From contig CAVNZM010000005.1 in the NCBI GenBank assembly GCA_963693365.1, forward strand, positions 3,348,001 to 3,412,000: a stretch of 64,000 nt of DNA, read 5' to 3'. The stretch comes from Amoebidium appalachense (lineage: Eukaryota > Ichthyosporea). The translations under genes and the position numbers were made by a program. A model generated the notes under the pieces. The model saw only the letters and a list, made by a program, of their open reading frames with translations. It did not search any database and was not told where the DNA came from. Shown one piece after another: positions 1 to 11,366 of this stretch; within the stretch, counting starts at the first letter, position 1, and every line of letters starts with the position of its first letter.

Positions 1-67
1 TCCTTTTAAAAGGAAGATCTTATATCCCTTTAAGGGGGGGGGGGGGGGGGAGAATCTTATATTCCTT

Positions 68-98
<31 letters not shown>

Positions 99-186
99 GG
101 ATCTTATGTTCCTTTTGGGGAGGGTGGGGGGGAATCTTTTATTTTTTGGGAGGGATCTCGTATTCCTTTCGCGGGGGGGGGGGGGG
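1..186. repeat. Poly-G rich low-complexity DNA at window start
   Basis: Repeated short blocks of the type 'atcttatattccttt' are separated by G-runs of 14 to about 20 bases. This is probably the 3' end of a WDR55 intron, but no clear AG acceptor is visible before the first recognisable coding sequence near 187. Base-calling in such G-runs is error-prone, so the border is uncertain. Confidence 0.7.
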
Positions 187-443
187 TTGGTTAAAGTCCT
201 TGACCATATATGGCAATGCAGTGACCCAATCAACTCGCTGTGTTTGCTTGACGAGACACTGCTTGCATCCGGCGATGACGAAGGCTGTGTGAAGGTGCCA
301 AGCCATTTCTCTCCCTCCCTCCCTCCCCCCCCCCCTCCCCCCCCCCCCCCCCCCCCCCTCCCTCCCTCCCTTTATCCCTACTTCGCTCTCTTCCTTGCTC
401 GCTCCCTCCCTTCCCCCCTCCCTTCTTCCATCCATCCCTCCCC

Positions 444-502
<59 letters not shown>

Positions 503-2656
503 CCACCCGCCCACCCACCGACCCCCTTCCTTTCTTCCCTCTTTCTTTCCACCAAAAATCCCGGTTTGTTTCCGCCATCTTTGCTCATTGACACCACCAC
601 CCACCTATCACTCAACTACCCCTGTTCTTGCCCCCTTCATGCCCTCACATCGAAAGTTCGGATCCACAAACGTCATGGAGTTCGTCGCCCAACGTGGGCC
701 AAAAATGTGTTTTTTTTGTTTGTTTTTTTTGCTTTTTTTTTCCCCGTTTGTTCGTTCGTTCGTTCGTTTGCTTAATCTGAACACCCTTTTTGTATTGCCC
801 ATACCTTATGTCATCTTATGTTTCCCAAATACTTTTTGTGTGATTTTGTGTGATTTTGAGCCAATGAACACTCGTCACTAATTATCACGCACGCACGTTG
901 CACCCCCGTCTGGGAACGTTGTATACCTCCGATATTTACATCTATGATACCCATTAAAAAAAAAAAACTCCATTTGACCCTTCTTGGTGTATATGCAGGT
1001 GTGGGATCTTCGATCGCAGCAAATGGTGATGGAGGTAGAGGAATGTGAGGATTTCATCTCCGACATGGTGTTTAGGGCAGACAAGAAGATCCTGCTGACC
1101 ACAAGGTACCGTGATTTCAAATATATAAATTCAATGTGTGCATGAACATTGGTACACTCGGAATTCACTGTGTGCGTGAGATACTGTGTTTATATAACAA
1201 TGGTGTGTTGTGTGCAGCCGCATAGGCCCACTGCTTGCATGTGTGCATGTGCATAGACACAGTGTTTTGTGTGCACATGCAGCACTCTGGTCCTAAACAG
1301 TTGCACGATAATTGAGAGGTGTTAAGGTACCATGCTTGATCCACATGCCCTCCTGGAGATGGTCTGTTGGAGTCCCAGGGATGAACGCCTTGGTATGTGT
1401 GCTTTTGTGTGTGTGGTTGGTGGGTTATTTCTTTATTTATTTATTTACTTACTTACTTATTTATTATTCATTCAAAGTTTGAGGGGGAGGGGAGGGGGAA
1501 TGGATGGTAGCAGGACTAGGTAGATGCATGTGTACAGGTGTAAGGGTGGCATATGTGGGTGCTTGCTTGTGACCGGTGGGGAGAGGGTGGGCTGTGAGCC
1601 AAAGCAAGATGATAGATGCACAAGAAGGAGCACACAGCATTGCTCTTTTTACCCTCACGGTGGAGATAGTGCCATGTCGAACACACACTAACACGTGTTT
1701 GTTCTGTTTGTTTGGTGCACGCAGTGGGGACGGCACACTGTGTGCATTCAACATGAGAAAGAGGGAACTGATCAAACGGTCGGATTTCATGGACGAGGAA
1801 CTTCTGTCTCTGGCCATTATGAAGGTGGATGGGTGGGTGGGTGGGTGGGTGGGTGGTGTGGGTGGTGTGTGTGTGTGGGGGGGGGGGGGGGGGGGGGGGG
1901 GGGGGAGGGCGTGGGTGCGGGTGCGGGTGCGGGTGCGTGTGTTTGTGCGGGTGCGGGTGTGTTTGTGTGTGTGTTGTGTGTGTGTTTTTTTTTTAATTTG
2001 GGGGGGGGGGGGGGGGGGAGGATGCGTGGGGGTGTGGGTGCAGTAGGGGGTGGGGGTGGGAGGGGGGGGGGAGGAGTGGGCGGGTGTAGGCATGGGTGGG
2101 GGTGGGCGTGGGTGTGGGTGTGTGTGTGAGTGTGCGCGCGAGTGTGCCTGTGCCTGTGCCTGTGCCTATGCCTGTGCGTGTACGTGTACGTGTGTATGTG
2201 GGTGGTTGTGGTTGTGCTGTCATGTGTGCACAAGCGTGCCTTGTGCATTTGAGATATGCGTAGGGGCGTTTGGGGTAGGAGGGGGTCATGAAGAAGGGCA
2301 TGGGTGTGCTTGGGGGCAGAGGCGGGGAGGGGGGGACGGCGGGGGGTGGGGAGAGGGTATGTGTCTTTTTGTGTGTGTTCGTGTGTGTGTGTGTGTGGGT
2401 GTGGGTCGATGAAGACATGTGGCTGTTGGGGGTGTCTGTGTGTGCGTCTGTGTGCACTGGAAGAAGGGTATTTGTGGTGGCTGGGGGGTGGGGAGTGGGT
2501 TGGGGAAAGGGCAGGGAATGGAAATGATATGCTCATTCATTCACGGATCTATGAGCATGAGTGTTTTACTTCCAATTTTTTTCTCCTAACCTCTTTTTTT
2601 TGGGGGCGGGGGGGAAGGGGGCTGGGGGGTGGGGGGAGGGAAGGGGGAGGGATGAA

Positions 2657-2727
<71 letters not shown>

Positions 2728-3776
2728 GCGGGCGCGCGCGCGCGCGTGTGTGTGTGCATGCGTGTGTGCATGTGTGTGTGCGTTCATGTGATTGTGTTTG
2801 TGTTTGTGTGTGTGTGTGTGCAGTTTTTTATTTTTGTTTATTGTCTTTGTTGTTGTTGCTGCTGCTGTTTGGGGGGAGGGGTGCATCTGTGCACGTGGGC
2901 TGCCAACAAGAGATCAATTGACATGATGGGGATAGAGGGGCCGAACGAAATAATGGATGTCTTGATGATGTGCACTAACCTGAAAATTCAAAAAACAGGG
3001 GGGCAACAAGGTGGTTTGTGGCACGCAGGAGGGGGTTTTAGACATATTTTCATGGGGGCAGTGGGGAGATCTCAGCGATCGCTTTGTGGGCCATCCTCTG
3101 TCGGTGGACTCAGTGGTGGCCCTGAATGATGAGTTGCTGTGCACGGGGTCATCCGATGGCCTTATCAGGTAAGAAATGGCATGGTGTGATTGGTTGTTGC
3201 ACATGGAGATATTCACACCATGCTTGGTGACTTTCATTTTCAGCGGCACTCCAGGCGTAATGGACCCCTGACCAGGTTTTGGAGGGGGAGGGGGGGAGTT
3301 GGCCAAGAAAAGCCGGAAGGGGGTGGGCGGGGAGGGGGAAGGGGGGGGGGGGGGGGGGGGAGGGGGGGAGGGGGGGGGGGGTTGGCCAAGAAAGGGGCGG
3401 GGAGGGGGGGGGGGGGGGGGGATTCTTGTAATTGCCTTAATGTAGCATTAGTCGAGCGGATTATAACCTAGATTTCTCTTACAGAGTTGTGCAAATCCAC
3501 CCAAACAAGCTGCTTGGTGTGGTTGGCGAGCATCAAGACTTCCCCATTGAACGCATACGACTATCACACGACAAACACTATTTGGGTTCATGTTCGCATG
3601 ACAAAACGGTGAAATTCTGGGATGTTTCCTCGTTAGTATCTGAGAAGGCAGATGGGGAGGATGATGAAATGGAGGATGTGGACAGTGACGAGGAACAAGG
3701 AATGCAGGTGGATGCGAGGGCAGAGGGCAAGAAGGACTGGAACAAAAAGGAGGACAATTTCTTTGCAGACCTTTAA
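187..3776 (+). CDS. WDR55: WD repeat protein 55 (WDR55/Jip5-like), 5' partial, five visible exons
   Basis: Nucleolar WD40 protein of the WDR55/Jip5 family, linked to rRNA processing and growth in other eukaryotes. Exons: about 187-294, 999-1105, 1725-1824, 2999-3168 and 3485-3776 (TAA). All introns are GT-AG and the phases agree (107, 100 and 170 nt exons keep the frame). Family landmarks are in order: INSLCLLDETLLASGDDEG, VWDLRSQQ, SGDGTLCAFN, KVVCGTQEGVLDIFSWGQWG, LCTGSSDGLIR, HPNKLLGVVGEH and CSHDKTVKFWDVSSL. An acidic tail (GEDDEMEDVDSDEEQ) and a C-terminal FFADL follow, as expected for the family. The N-terminal blades lie beyond the window or in the poly-G block before 187. Introns 1, 3 and 4 hold long G, GT and CA runs. 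Identity is secure; the border of the first exon is not. Confidence 0.9.
2657..2726. repeat. 70-base G homopolymer in WDR55 intron 3
   Basis: An uninterrupted G-run of about 70 bases, followed by GC and GT dinucleotide tracts, inside the intron between exons 1725-1824 and 2999-3168. Other G-runs in the same gene lie near 1878-1905, 1999-2018, 3342-3380 and 3401-3420. Confidence 0.85.
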
Positions 3777-4056
3777 AATTTTGAAGTGTTTTAAAAGCTT
3801 AGAGGTTTAAATTTGAAATACATGGTTGTTTATGGGCATAATCTGTAGCTTTTTATTGGATGCGTCGAAAGGGCAACAGAAGCCGAAAATGTTGTGGGCA
3901 AAACCTGAAAGTTACTTTTACTAAGAGTGTGGATCGTTAGAACTCAATGGTGGACCCCCTGGTGGTATTTGATGCAGGTGGGAGGTTTTTCTTTTTTTTT
4001 GTTTTTTGTTTTTTGTTTTTTGTTTTTTGTTTTCTGTTTTTTGTTTTTTGTTTGGG

Positions 4057-4091
<35 letters not shown>

Positions 4092-4451
4092 GGCGTCCAA
4101 GCTTAGGACCGTGATACACCGCATATAAATTGCTTAGATTACTTAAAAGGGATGGATAGGGTACAAGATGAGTCGCATGCCTTGTTTTTTTCTCTATCGA
4201 TATCACATATATACGATACGTTTTTGTGCCCTAGATTGCTGGCCATCTGGGGTTAATGTTAGCATGGCACAACCTTGCGTACTCTGCATATTAACCTATG
4301 TGTATAGATTATGACTTAAAGGAACACCGTGTACATATATTATCCATGGATGTGGCAGGAGGCAACACTCTGATTAATGATTGAGCAACAACTGTGCACA
4401 CACACAAATTTTCCTGAGTGATTTGGTTATATATTCCCCACTGTTACCCGG

Positions 4452-4454
<3 letters not shown>

Positions 4455-4485
<31 letters not shown>

Positions 4486-4668
4486 ACTATCATATATTTC
4501 CTGCTCATTAGTCCGAAGCTTACCGTATGATATATATGCATCGATGATAATATATGAAAAGACCCCCCCCCCCCCCCCCCCCCCCCCCTACTATCATAAA
4601 TTTCCTGCTCATTAGTCCGAAGCTTACCGTATGATATATATGCATCGATGATAATATATGAAAAGGTC
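4455..4668. repeat. Tandem duplication of ~107 bp with C-runs
   Basis: Two copies of a poly-C run followed by 'ctatcata.atttcctgctc', 'attagtccgaagcttaccgt' and 'atgatatatatgcatcgatg'. The first copy starts in the C-run near 4455, the second near 4562. Confidence 0.85.
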
Positions 4669-4862
4669 GAATCATCCCTTTTTCGGATCCGGCATCCTTG
4701 TCTCCCCCCCCCCACCCCCCCCCTTTCCCCCCTTGAGCTCCCCGATCGCGATGCCCTTCCCTTCGTCCTACACGTCCTATGTACATGTTTATAGCTTGAG
4801 TAAGAAGTACACATTCATGAAGGATTGACATAATGCAGAATGCAAACCGCAGATAAAAGTGT

Positions 4863-4901
<39 letters not shown>

Positions 4902-4919
4902 TTTTTAATTTTTTTTTCT

Positions 4920-4964
<45 letters not shown>

Positions 4965-5541
4965 TTGATTGGAATATTCCGAAACACGGTAAGAAGCACA
5001 ACGTGATAAGAAACACGGCACACGACACATTCAAAGGCAAACTTTCAGGTATGGAACATCAGCAACACGTGCAGCATAGGGGTAGCGTGTGCGTGTGTAT
5101 GGAGAGGGGGGGAAGGGGGAGGGGGGGGGGGGGGGGGGGGGCTTATAACCCACATCACAATCAACTGTGCACTCAAGCGAACCAGCGCCAGTTACTCTTA
5201 TTTCTGCACACCTGTTTTTTCGACAAAATAGGTTCACGGGTGACGGAGGGAGAGATACAACAGCAAAATACGGTAAGATTGATGATAGCATACACCACTC
5301 CCGATTGGTTTCTGTTCATGTTTGTGCACTCAGAACATATTTGCATTAACCTTGCGTAGTGAAACATCAGTGCAAACGTGCTAATTATAAGCTAACGTAA
5401 CACCTGGGATCTAGATCACAAAGGTACGAGAAAAACTTTCGTGCATAGGAGCGCTGAATACAGGTGGTTTCTATACTGATAAATACTAAAGAAGGTACTA
5501 AAAGTTCAGGCTGTATTGGCAAGGTGTGTAAGCGTACGTAT

Positions 5542-5545
<4 letters not shown>

Positions 5546-5627
<82 letters not shown>
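5546..5627. repeat. (GT)n microsatellite
   Basis: About 40 uninterrupted GT units in the gene-free stretch between WDR55 and DPM1. Confidence 0.95.
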
Positions 5628-5628
<1 letters not shown>

Positions 5629-6072
5629 GTGTCTAATCTTTGGGGAACTACACATACGAACGTTTGGTGCTGTTCTACCCAATTCCTAATCCTCCCCCAA
5701 ATCCCCCACCCCCCTTGCCTGTCTCTCCCTGTCCATTTATCGACGGTATTCAAGGCAAGATATGGAAATGGAGATTTAGACTGGGTTGCGGAGCAAGGAG
5801 GGACTGGTGAGAGACGGGGAGAAGGGGGAGGAGGGGCGGAGGGGAGGGGGGGGGGATAGAGAGGGGGAGAAAGAGAGTGGAAGGGAAGGGGGGACAGGGG
5901 AGGGGGGCAGGAAAACGTTGGGAAGGGGGGGGGGGGGTGGGGTGGGGGGGAGACAGAAGAGATAGAGGGAGACGGGAACAAGGAGGGCGGGGGAGAAGAG
6001 CGTAAAGATGGCGGCACCAAGGGGCTGAAGCAGGAAAAAAATTTATGCGAAAACCGCGAAGCCTCCGCACAC

Positions 6073-6993
6073 CTACTGTTGCTTCTGCTTCTGGTTCCTC
6101 CGTGCCCTGTCCCTCAGCGACACTGCAGCCACCCCCAACGTGGCCAGTCCCAATGTTCCGGCCATCACCACTACCGCTGCATGCCGGTGCCAGTAAAGGG
6201 CTGCAAGGTGGACTAAATACTGCACCTGCGTGCTAATTTTCAACTTGGACTCGCCGTGTGTGCGGTGGACAAACGTAAACGGGACCTCCAACACACGGTG
6301 TGGCGCACACTTCACCATCAGCTCGAGTGCAATCTTAAACCCCCGTGGGTTCAAATTCTCGGCCGTCTTGAACAAAGATTTCCTAATCGAGAAGAACCCA
6401 CTCATGGGATCATTCACAGGAACGAGGGGTTTGGCAAGTAGAGTTGCCCCGTGGCTAATGATTTGTCGGATAAGTGCCCAGTCTTTGGTTCCACCCCCGG
6501 GAATGTACCGTGATCCGAGCGTGAAATGTGCCGAGTGGTTGAATAAAGGATCTACCAATGAAGGGATGTATTCTGGCGGGTGCTGCAGATCGGCGTCCAT
6601 GACTAACAGAACCTCGTTTTTGGCGGCTTCAAACCCGGCCAATACTGCAGTGCTAAGGCCCTTCTCCTTTTCCCGCACCAGTATCTTCACGGGGTATCCC
6701 TCCTTTTGTAGGTTCTCTACCTCTTCCAAAGAACCATCTTTGGAATTGTCATCTACTATAATCAACTCTGCATCTATCCCTGCTTTTCTAACAGCAGCAA
6801 AGACTTGTTCTGTAAGTGGTCTAATGTTTGGTTGCTCCTTGTATGCTGGAACAACAATAGAAAGCTGTTTCTGGGTGTTTGCTTCTTCCTCCAGATGAAA
6901 AGGCATGGGCTTTTCTCGGTATAAATAGGCGAAAATATAAACGGCGAAAGCAATGTAGGCTAGTGCCAGTGACCGCCATAACCCTCCTGCCAT
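6073..6993 (-). CDS. DPM1: Dolichol-phosphate mannosyltransferase (DPM1), GT2 family
   Basis: Makes dolichyl-phosphate mannose from GDP-mannose at the ER membrane, the mannose donor for N-glycans, GPI anchors and O-mannosylation. The 306-residue protein is intact and intronless. A GT2 domain covers about residues 43-250: IVVPAYKEQPNI, LIIVDDNSKDGS, the metal-binding DAD in LLVMDADLQHPPEY, GSRYIPGGG and DPMSGFFSIRKS. A hydrophobic N-terminal segment (residues 5-24) and another near 268-290 before a basic tail suggest two membrane anchors. Yeast Dpm1 has only the C-terminal anchor and human DPM1 has none, so the N-terminal one is unusual. The ATG is the first one in frame. It has no link to the viral field. 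Confidence 0.93.
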   Translation of the reverse strand: MAGGLWRSLALAYIAFAVYIFAYLYREKPMPFHLEEEANTQKQLSIVVPAYKEQPNIRPLTEQVFAAVRKAGIDAELIIVDDNSKDGSLEEVENLQKEGYPVKILVREKEKGLSTAVLAGFEAAKNEVLLVMDADLQHPPEYIPSLVDPLFNHSAHFTLGSRYIPGGGTKDWALIRQIISHGATLLAKPLVPVNDPMSGFFSIRKSLFKTAENLNPRGFKIALELMVKCAPHRVLEVPFTFVHRTHGESKLKISTQVQYLVHLAALYWHRHAAVVVMAGTLGLATLGVAAVSLRDRARRNQKQKQQ

Positions 6994-8184
6994 CCTGAAT
7001 CACTGATGAGAGAGAACTCCCTTTATGTGTTCTATCAGACTAGCTGTCAGTTCAGTTAGGCAACCGGAGTTCTGCCAAACAAAACGGAGAAATTTTGCAG
7101 CAGTTCGAAGGGTAAAAAAAAATCCTAAGCGTTTCTAACAGCGCTATAACATTCATATATTTCTATACCCCTGTGTGAGCTCCCTTGACCAAACTGCCCT
7201 TTGAATCACATTAGGCCTAGGTGACTTGGGAGAGAAAGAGGCTCTGTGGTCTGTCTGTCAAGTCATGAGGCAGCATCAAGACTCACAGCAGCAAGATCTA
7301 CAAGACTCACAGCAGCAATTTGTAGATAACCACACAGCCAATCACAATGCAGATAAATAAAGATTCACGGAATCGATTGGTCAGAATACTTTTACGGTAT
7401 TTTCCTGGCGTCGGTGGGTCTCTGTCTGGGTGGTCGGCCAATTGCAAGGGAATTTGGGTTGACAAGAACGTCTGCGGCCAAAGACTCACAGCTTGCTTCA
7501 TTCTGATTGGTTGTCACACCACGGGGTTTCCCGATTGTTCTTCGAATGACATTTGCTATCACCATCAGACAGTTCTCCAATATTAGAACAGAAAACGGTC
7601 TCTACCCAGATGGCCAGATGGCCAGGTCAAATTCAGTGTGTGGAAAAAGGTGGATAAAACGGGATAAAACGGTGAGCAAAATGATCTGGCCATCTGGCCA
7701 TGTGGCCATGGAATCTCTATATCTAAAAATAGCTGCCACTGCGCCGGGGCGTGGTTCCGGGAGGCAGGGGAGGCAGGGGGGGCACACGTGCAGGGGAGGC
7801 AGGGGGGGGCACACGTGCAGGGGAGGCAGGGGGGACACTCACTGCCACCACTGGGGGCCGTGGTTCCGGCAGCAGGGGGGGCAGGGGGGCAGGGGAGGCA
7901 CACGTGCACAGGAGGCTGGGGAGAGTGGGGGAACCATGGTTGTGTGATACTCTATCCCCCATGTATGGCTGAGTTAAGACCATTTGTTCATGTAGCACGA
8001 TCTTCTAGCATGCACGTGTTGGAATGCCACCACTGGGGGGCCTGGTTCCGGCAGGCAGGGGGGCAGGGGGGCAGGGGGGCAGGGGGGACTGGGGGGCAGG
8101 GGGGCTGGGGGGCTGGGGGGACTGGCATGCCACTCACGGGGAGGATAGTGTATGTTGGCACGTGGGGGTGTGTGGGTGGTTTTT
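6994..8184. other. Gene-free stretch upstream of DPM1
   Basis: No supported gene. Around 7300-7510 there are CCAAT-type motifs (gattggtcag at 7377, ctgattgg at 7503). Positions 7605-7710 repeat 'cagatggccagatggccagg' and 'ctggccatctggccatgtgg'. A G-rich minisatellite occupies 7750-8130. Confidence 0.6.
7750..8130. repeat. G-rich minisatellite
   Basis: Irregular tandem copies of 'gcaggggaggcagggggggc' with 'acacgtgcag' and 'ccactgggggccgtggttcc'. Small frames in it are repeat translations. Confidence 0.75.
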
Positions 8185-8763
8185 TTATTTGGGCTTGTGC
8201 TTATGGCAATGGGTCGTAGATTTCACCCTGTTTTTGCAGGGATTGCCAGCCTTGGTTTTGCCCTGGCAGTACCCATTTTCCCTGCCCACACCCACCGCTG
8301 CAGCTGCAACCGGTGGCTGTGGTGCACCCATGGGTGGATCCGGAGTGGACACAGTCAGCGCGGGTACCCCGGTGCGCTCGGTGCGAGGGCGCTGCATTTC
8401 TGCGACTGTAAAGGCGGCCAGGAGGTCGTCCAGCAGGAGGTTTGCATGAGCATAGTCCCCGGCCTTGTGGGGGTGGAGGATGTTGATGGTGTTGTCGCTG
8501 TAGAGGAGGACACCGGTGGCAGGGGCAAAGCATACCCAGGGCTTGAAGCCGTCCTTGTGGTGTGGGCATGTTTTCTTTTTGTTTTTGCACTGGGCTTTTT
8601 TTGAGGGTGCAAATGCAGGGCATCGTTCGGGGTCAACCGAATCGGGGCGCAAAAGTGCGTCTCCCATTTCTAGTGTTTTGTTTTGGTGTGCACTGTTCTT
8701 GGATTGGGGTGAAGCGAGACAAAAAGTAAAAGCGAGTACTTTTTGTTGACTGGTTGATGGCAT
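8185..8763 (-). CDS. Small Cys/His zinc-binding-like protein
   Basis: Function unknown. Two Cys/His clusters of similar design are visible: CPAFAPSKKAQCKN followed by CPHHK in the first half, and CQGKTKAGNPCKNR followed by CHKHK at the C-terminus. The spacing C-x3-T-x2-G-x2-C and C-x2-H is that of short zinc-ribbon-like modules found in some protist and giant-virus proteins. Between them lies a helical stretch (ANLLLDDLLAAF) and a Pro/Ala linker. The ATG at 8763 gives 192 residues; the ATG at 8667 (MGDALL) would give 160 and is equally possible. It stands alone between repeats, so the sequence does not show whether it is host or viral. Confidence 0.5.
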   Translation of the reverse strand: MPSTSQQKVLAFTFCLASPQSKNSAHQNKTLEMGDALLRPDSVDPERCPAFAPSKKAQCKNKKKTCPHHKDGFKPWVCFAPATGVLLYSDNTINILHPHKAGDYAHANLLLDDLLAAFTVAEMQRPRTERTGVPALTVSTPDPPMGAPQPPVAAAAVGVGRENGYCQGKTKAGNPCKNRVKSTTHCHKHKPK

Positions 8764-8971
8764 ATCAATCAATCTCTTGGTGCCAAACCACTGACCAATC
8801 ACATGGGTGTATTCACGAATTCCAATCTAAATTCGGCATCTGGAGAGAGGGGTACTGGTAAAACACAAGAGCAACACGGCATCAAGAGTTTGTACCACAG
8901 GCAAGATCTCAGAGAGGTCACTTTTGGGGTGTAACACGTCGGATACTGAAAGTTTTGTGAGGTACACGTAC

Positions 8972-9244
8972 ATGTTCGACAGCACGGTCACCACAGGCAT
9001 TCTTTATGTGATATCTATATGCAGTGTCGTTGCAAATATACACTGGTACAATTTAATGAAGTCCGAACCGAATGCTAGAGAGAAAGTGAACAAAATGTAT
9101 CTGGTGTACGTCAGCGCTGCTATTGTCCTCACATGTTTATTGGTTACACCATTGGTGTATGCAGTCATATACTATTTCAATAAGAAGACGGGTGCTGCGG
9201 AGTACGACACCACTCTGAGACAAACAAGTCACTCGGACTTTTAA
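8972..9244 (+). CDS. Small two-helix membrane protein
   Basis: Function unknown. The 90 residues from the ATG at 8972 hold two clear hydrophobic segments, VTTGILYVISICSVVANI and YLVYVSAAIVLTCLLVTPLV, joined by a charged loop (KSEPNAREKVNK), with a polar tail. The frame stays open upstream to a TTG, but the ATG gives the better start. Tandem repeats begin about 15 bases after the stop. Confidence 0.5.
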   Translation: MFDSTVTTGILYVISICSVVANIHWYNLMKSEPNAREKVNKMYLVYVSAAIVLTCLLVTPLVYAVIYYFNKKTGAAEYDTTLRQTSHSDF

Positions 9245-9257
9245 TTCAATTAACACA

Positions 9258-9520
9258 CCGCGCTACAAAAGTGGAGTACACGACAATCACAGCGCCAGCG
9301 CTGATACAAAAGTGGAGTACACGACAATCACAGCGCCAGCGCTGATACAAAAGTGGAGTACACGCCAGCGCTGATACAAAAGTGGAGTACCGCCAGCGCT
9401 GATACAAAAGTGGAGTACACGACAATCACAGCGCCAGCGCTGATACAAAAGTGGAGTACACGACAATCACAGCGCCAGCGCTGATACAAAAGTGGAGTAC
9501 ACGCCAGCGCTGATACAAAA
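9258..9520. repeat. Tandem repeat of ~41 bp with a shorter variant
   Basis: Units of 'cgccagcgctgatacaaaag' plus 'tggagtacacgacaatcaca', six to seven copies. Some units lack the 'gacaatcacag' part. The core 'agcgct' is palindromic. Confidence 0.9.
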
Positions 9521-9672
9521 AGCAATAAACATGGTACTCCACACCACACGTGCACCGACCCGAAAACACGAAAATAAACACACAACGACAGCGCTGCACG
9601 GCCGATACAGTTACTTTGCATACCATTGGCCCGGGCTGGGATGAACGAGTAACACTGCTAGTGCATGCAGGG

Positions 9673-10465
9673 AATACAGAGCAGGAAGAGAGAAATGGTG
9701 CTAGTGCATGTGGGTGGTGGGGGACTCTTTGAATGCATGCATGGCATGGGGATTGAAGGACTTAGACGTGCATGCATGAAGGGGGGAGGGGAGGGGGGGG
9801 GGTGGGGGGGGGATATAGAGCAGGAAGAGAGAAATGGTGCTAGTGCATGTGGGTGGTGGGGGACTCTTTGAATGCATGCATGGCATGGGGATTGAAGGAC
9901 TTAGACGTGCATGCATGAAGGGGGGAGGGGAGGGGGGGGGATATAGAGCAGGAAGAGAGAAATGGTGCTAGTGCATGTGGGTGGTGGGGGACTCTTTGAA
10001 TGCATGCATGGCATGGGGATTGAAGGACTTAGACGTGCATGCATGAAGGGGGGAGGGGGAGGGGGGGGGATATAGAGCAGGAAGAGAGAAATGGTGCTAG
10101 TGCATGTGGGTGGTGGGGGACTCTTTGAATGTGTGCATGGCATGGGGATTGAAGGACTTAGACGTGCATGCATGAAGGGGGGAGGGGAGGAGGGGGGTGG
10201 GGGGGGGGATATAGAGCAGGAAGAGAGAAATGGTGCTAGTGCATGTGGGTGGTGGGGGACTCTTTGAGTGTGTGCATGGCATGGGGATTGAAGGACTTAG
10301 ACGTGCATGCATGAAGGGGGAAGGGGAGGGGGGGGGGTGGGGGGGGGGGATATAGAGCAGGAAGAGAGAAATGGTGCTAGTGCATGTGGGTGGTGGGGGA
10401 CTCTTTGAGTGTGTGCATGGCATGGGGATTGAAGGACTTAGACGTGCATGCATGAAGGGGGGAGG

Positions 10466-10496
<31 letters not shown>

Positions 10497-10845
10497 ATAT
10501 AGAGCAGGAAGAGAGAAATGGTGCTAGTGCATGTGGGTGGTGGGGGACTCTTTGAGTGTGTGCATGGCATGGGATTGAAGGACTTAGACGTGCATGCATG
10601 AAGGGGGAAGGGGGAGGGGGGGGGGGGGGTGGGGGGGGATATAGAGCAGGAAGAGAGAAATGGTGCTAGTGCATGTGGGTGGTGGGGGACTCTTTGAGTG
10701 TGTGCATGGCATGGGGATTGAAGGACTTAGACGTGCATGCATGAAGGGGGGAGGGGGGATACAGAGCAGGAAGAGAGAAATAGTGCTAGTGCATGTGGGT
10801 GGTGGGACTCTTTGAGTGTGTGAAGGACTTAGACGTGCATCACGT
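9673..10845. repeat. Satellite-like tandem array, ~128-148 bp unit, about 9 copies
   Basis: Each unit starts with 'gagcaggaagagagaaatgg', continues with 'tgctagtgcatgtgggtggt' and 'gaaggacttagacgtgcatg' and ends in a G-run of variable length. Starts lie near 9679, 9818, 9946, 10075, 10213, 10353, 10501, 10642 and 10762. Antisense frames through it give PPPP/HMH repeats and are not genes. Confidence 0.92.
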
Positions 10846-10969
10846 CTGTGTATACAAGCATGTGGGGTAAGCACAGATTCAGATAACACTGGATTTCTTT
10901 TTATAAAATCCATCTCCAACCGATTGTAAAAAGAAATCCCAAAACTTCTACCTATACATTATACAGAAA

Positions 10970-11156
10970 CCGTAGGCTCTGCCATGTAACATAGTCGAAG
11001 CCCCCCCCCCCCCAAAAAAAAACAAAAAAAAACAAAAACAAAAACCAAAAAAAAAAACAATGCTTTCAAGTCTATATTTTTCCAGATTTCACACGGCATC
11101 ACTCCCACGTCCTAGGCTCTGCCATGTAACATAGTCGAAGCCCCCCCCCCCCCCCC

Positions 11157-11191
<35 letters not shown>

Positions 11192-11350
11192 AATGCTTTC
11201 CGTGTTTCATAGCCAAGTCTATATTTTTCCACATTTCACACGGCATCACTCCAACGTCTTAGGCTCTGCCATGTAACATAGTCGAAGCCCCCCCCCCCCC
11301 CCCCTCCCCCCCCCACAAAAAAAAACAAAAAAAAAAACAAAACAAAAAAA
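10970..11350. repeat. Three tandem copies with poly-C/poly-A core
   Basis: Three copies of 'aggctctgccatgtaacata' 'gtcgaag' plus a C-run, an A-rich run and 'caatgctttc...gtctatatttttcca'. C-runs start near 11000, 11141 and 11287. Each is a C-run directly followed by an A-run, the same layout as in the introns of the JmjC gene. Confidence 0.88.
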
Positions 11351-11366
11351 ACACACACAAAGTCTT

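Larger units (their letters stand above)
3777..6072. other. Gene-free stretch between WDR55 and DPM1
   Basis: No convincing coding sequence. It holds a T-rich run with period 7-8 (3986-4050), G-runs at 4058-4090 and 4921-4963, a C-run pair with a duplicated ~107-bp segment (4455-4668), GT microsatellites at 4859-4898 and 5546-5627, and purine-rich DNA from 5760 to 6000. The long frames here are translations of simple repeats. Confidence 0.7.

Noticed and set aside
9673-10845. CRISPR-like regular array
   Set aside because: The sequence between the repeated parts is itself repeated or a G-run; no unique spacers and no cas genes. The same holds for the arrays at 39.3 and 48.7 kb.
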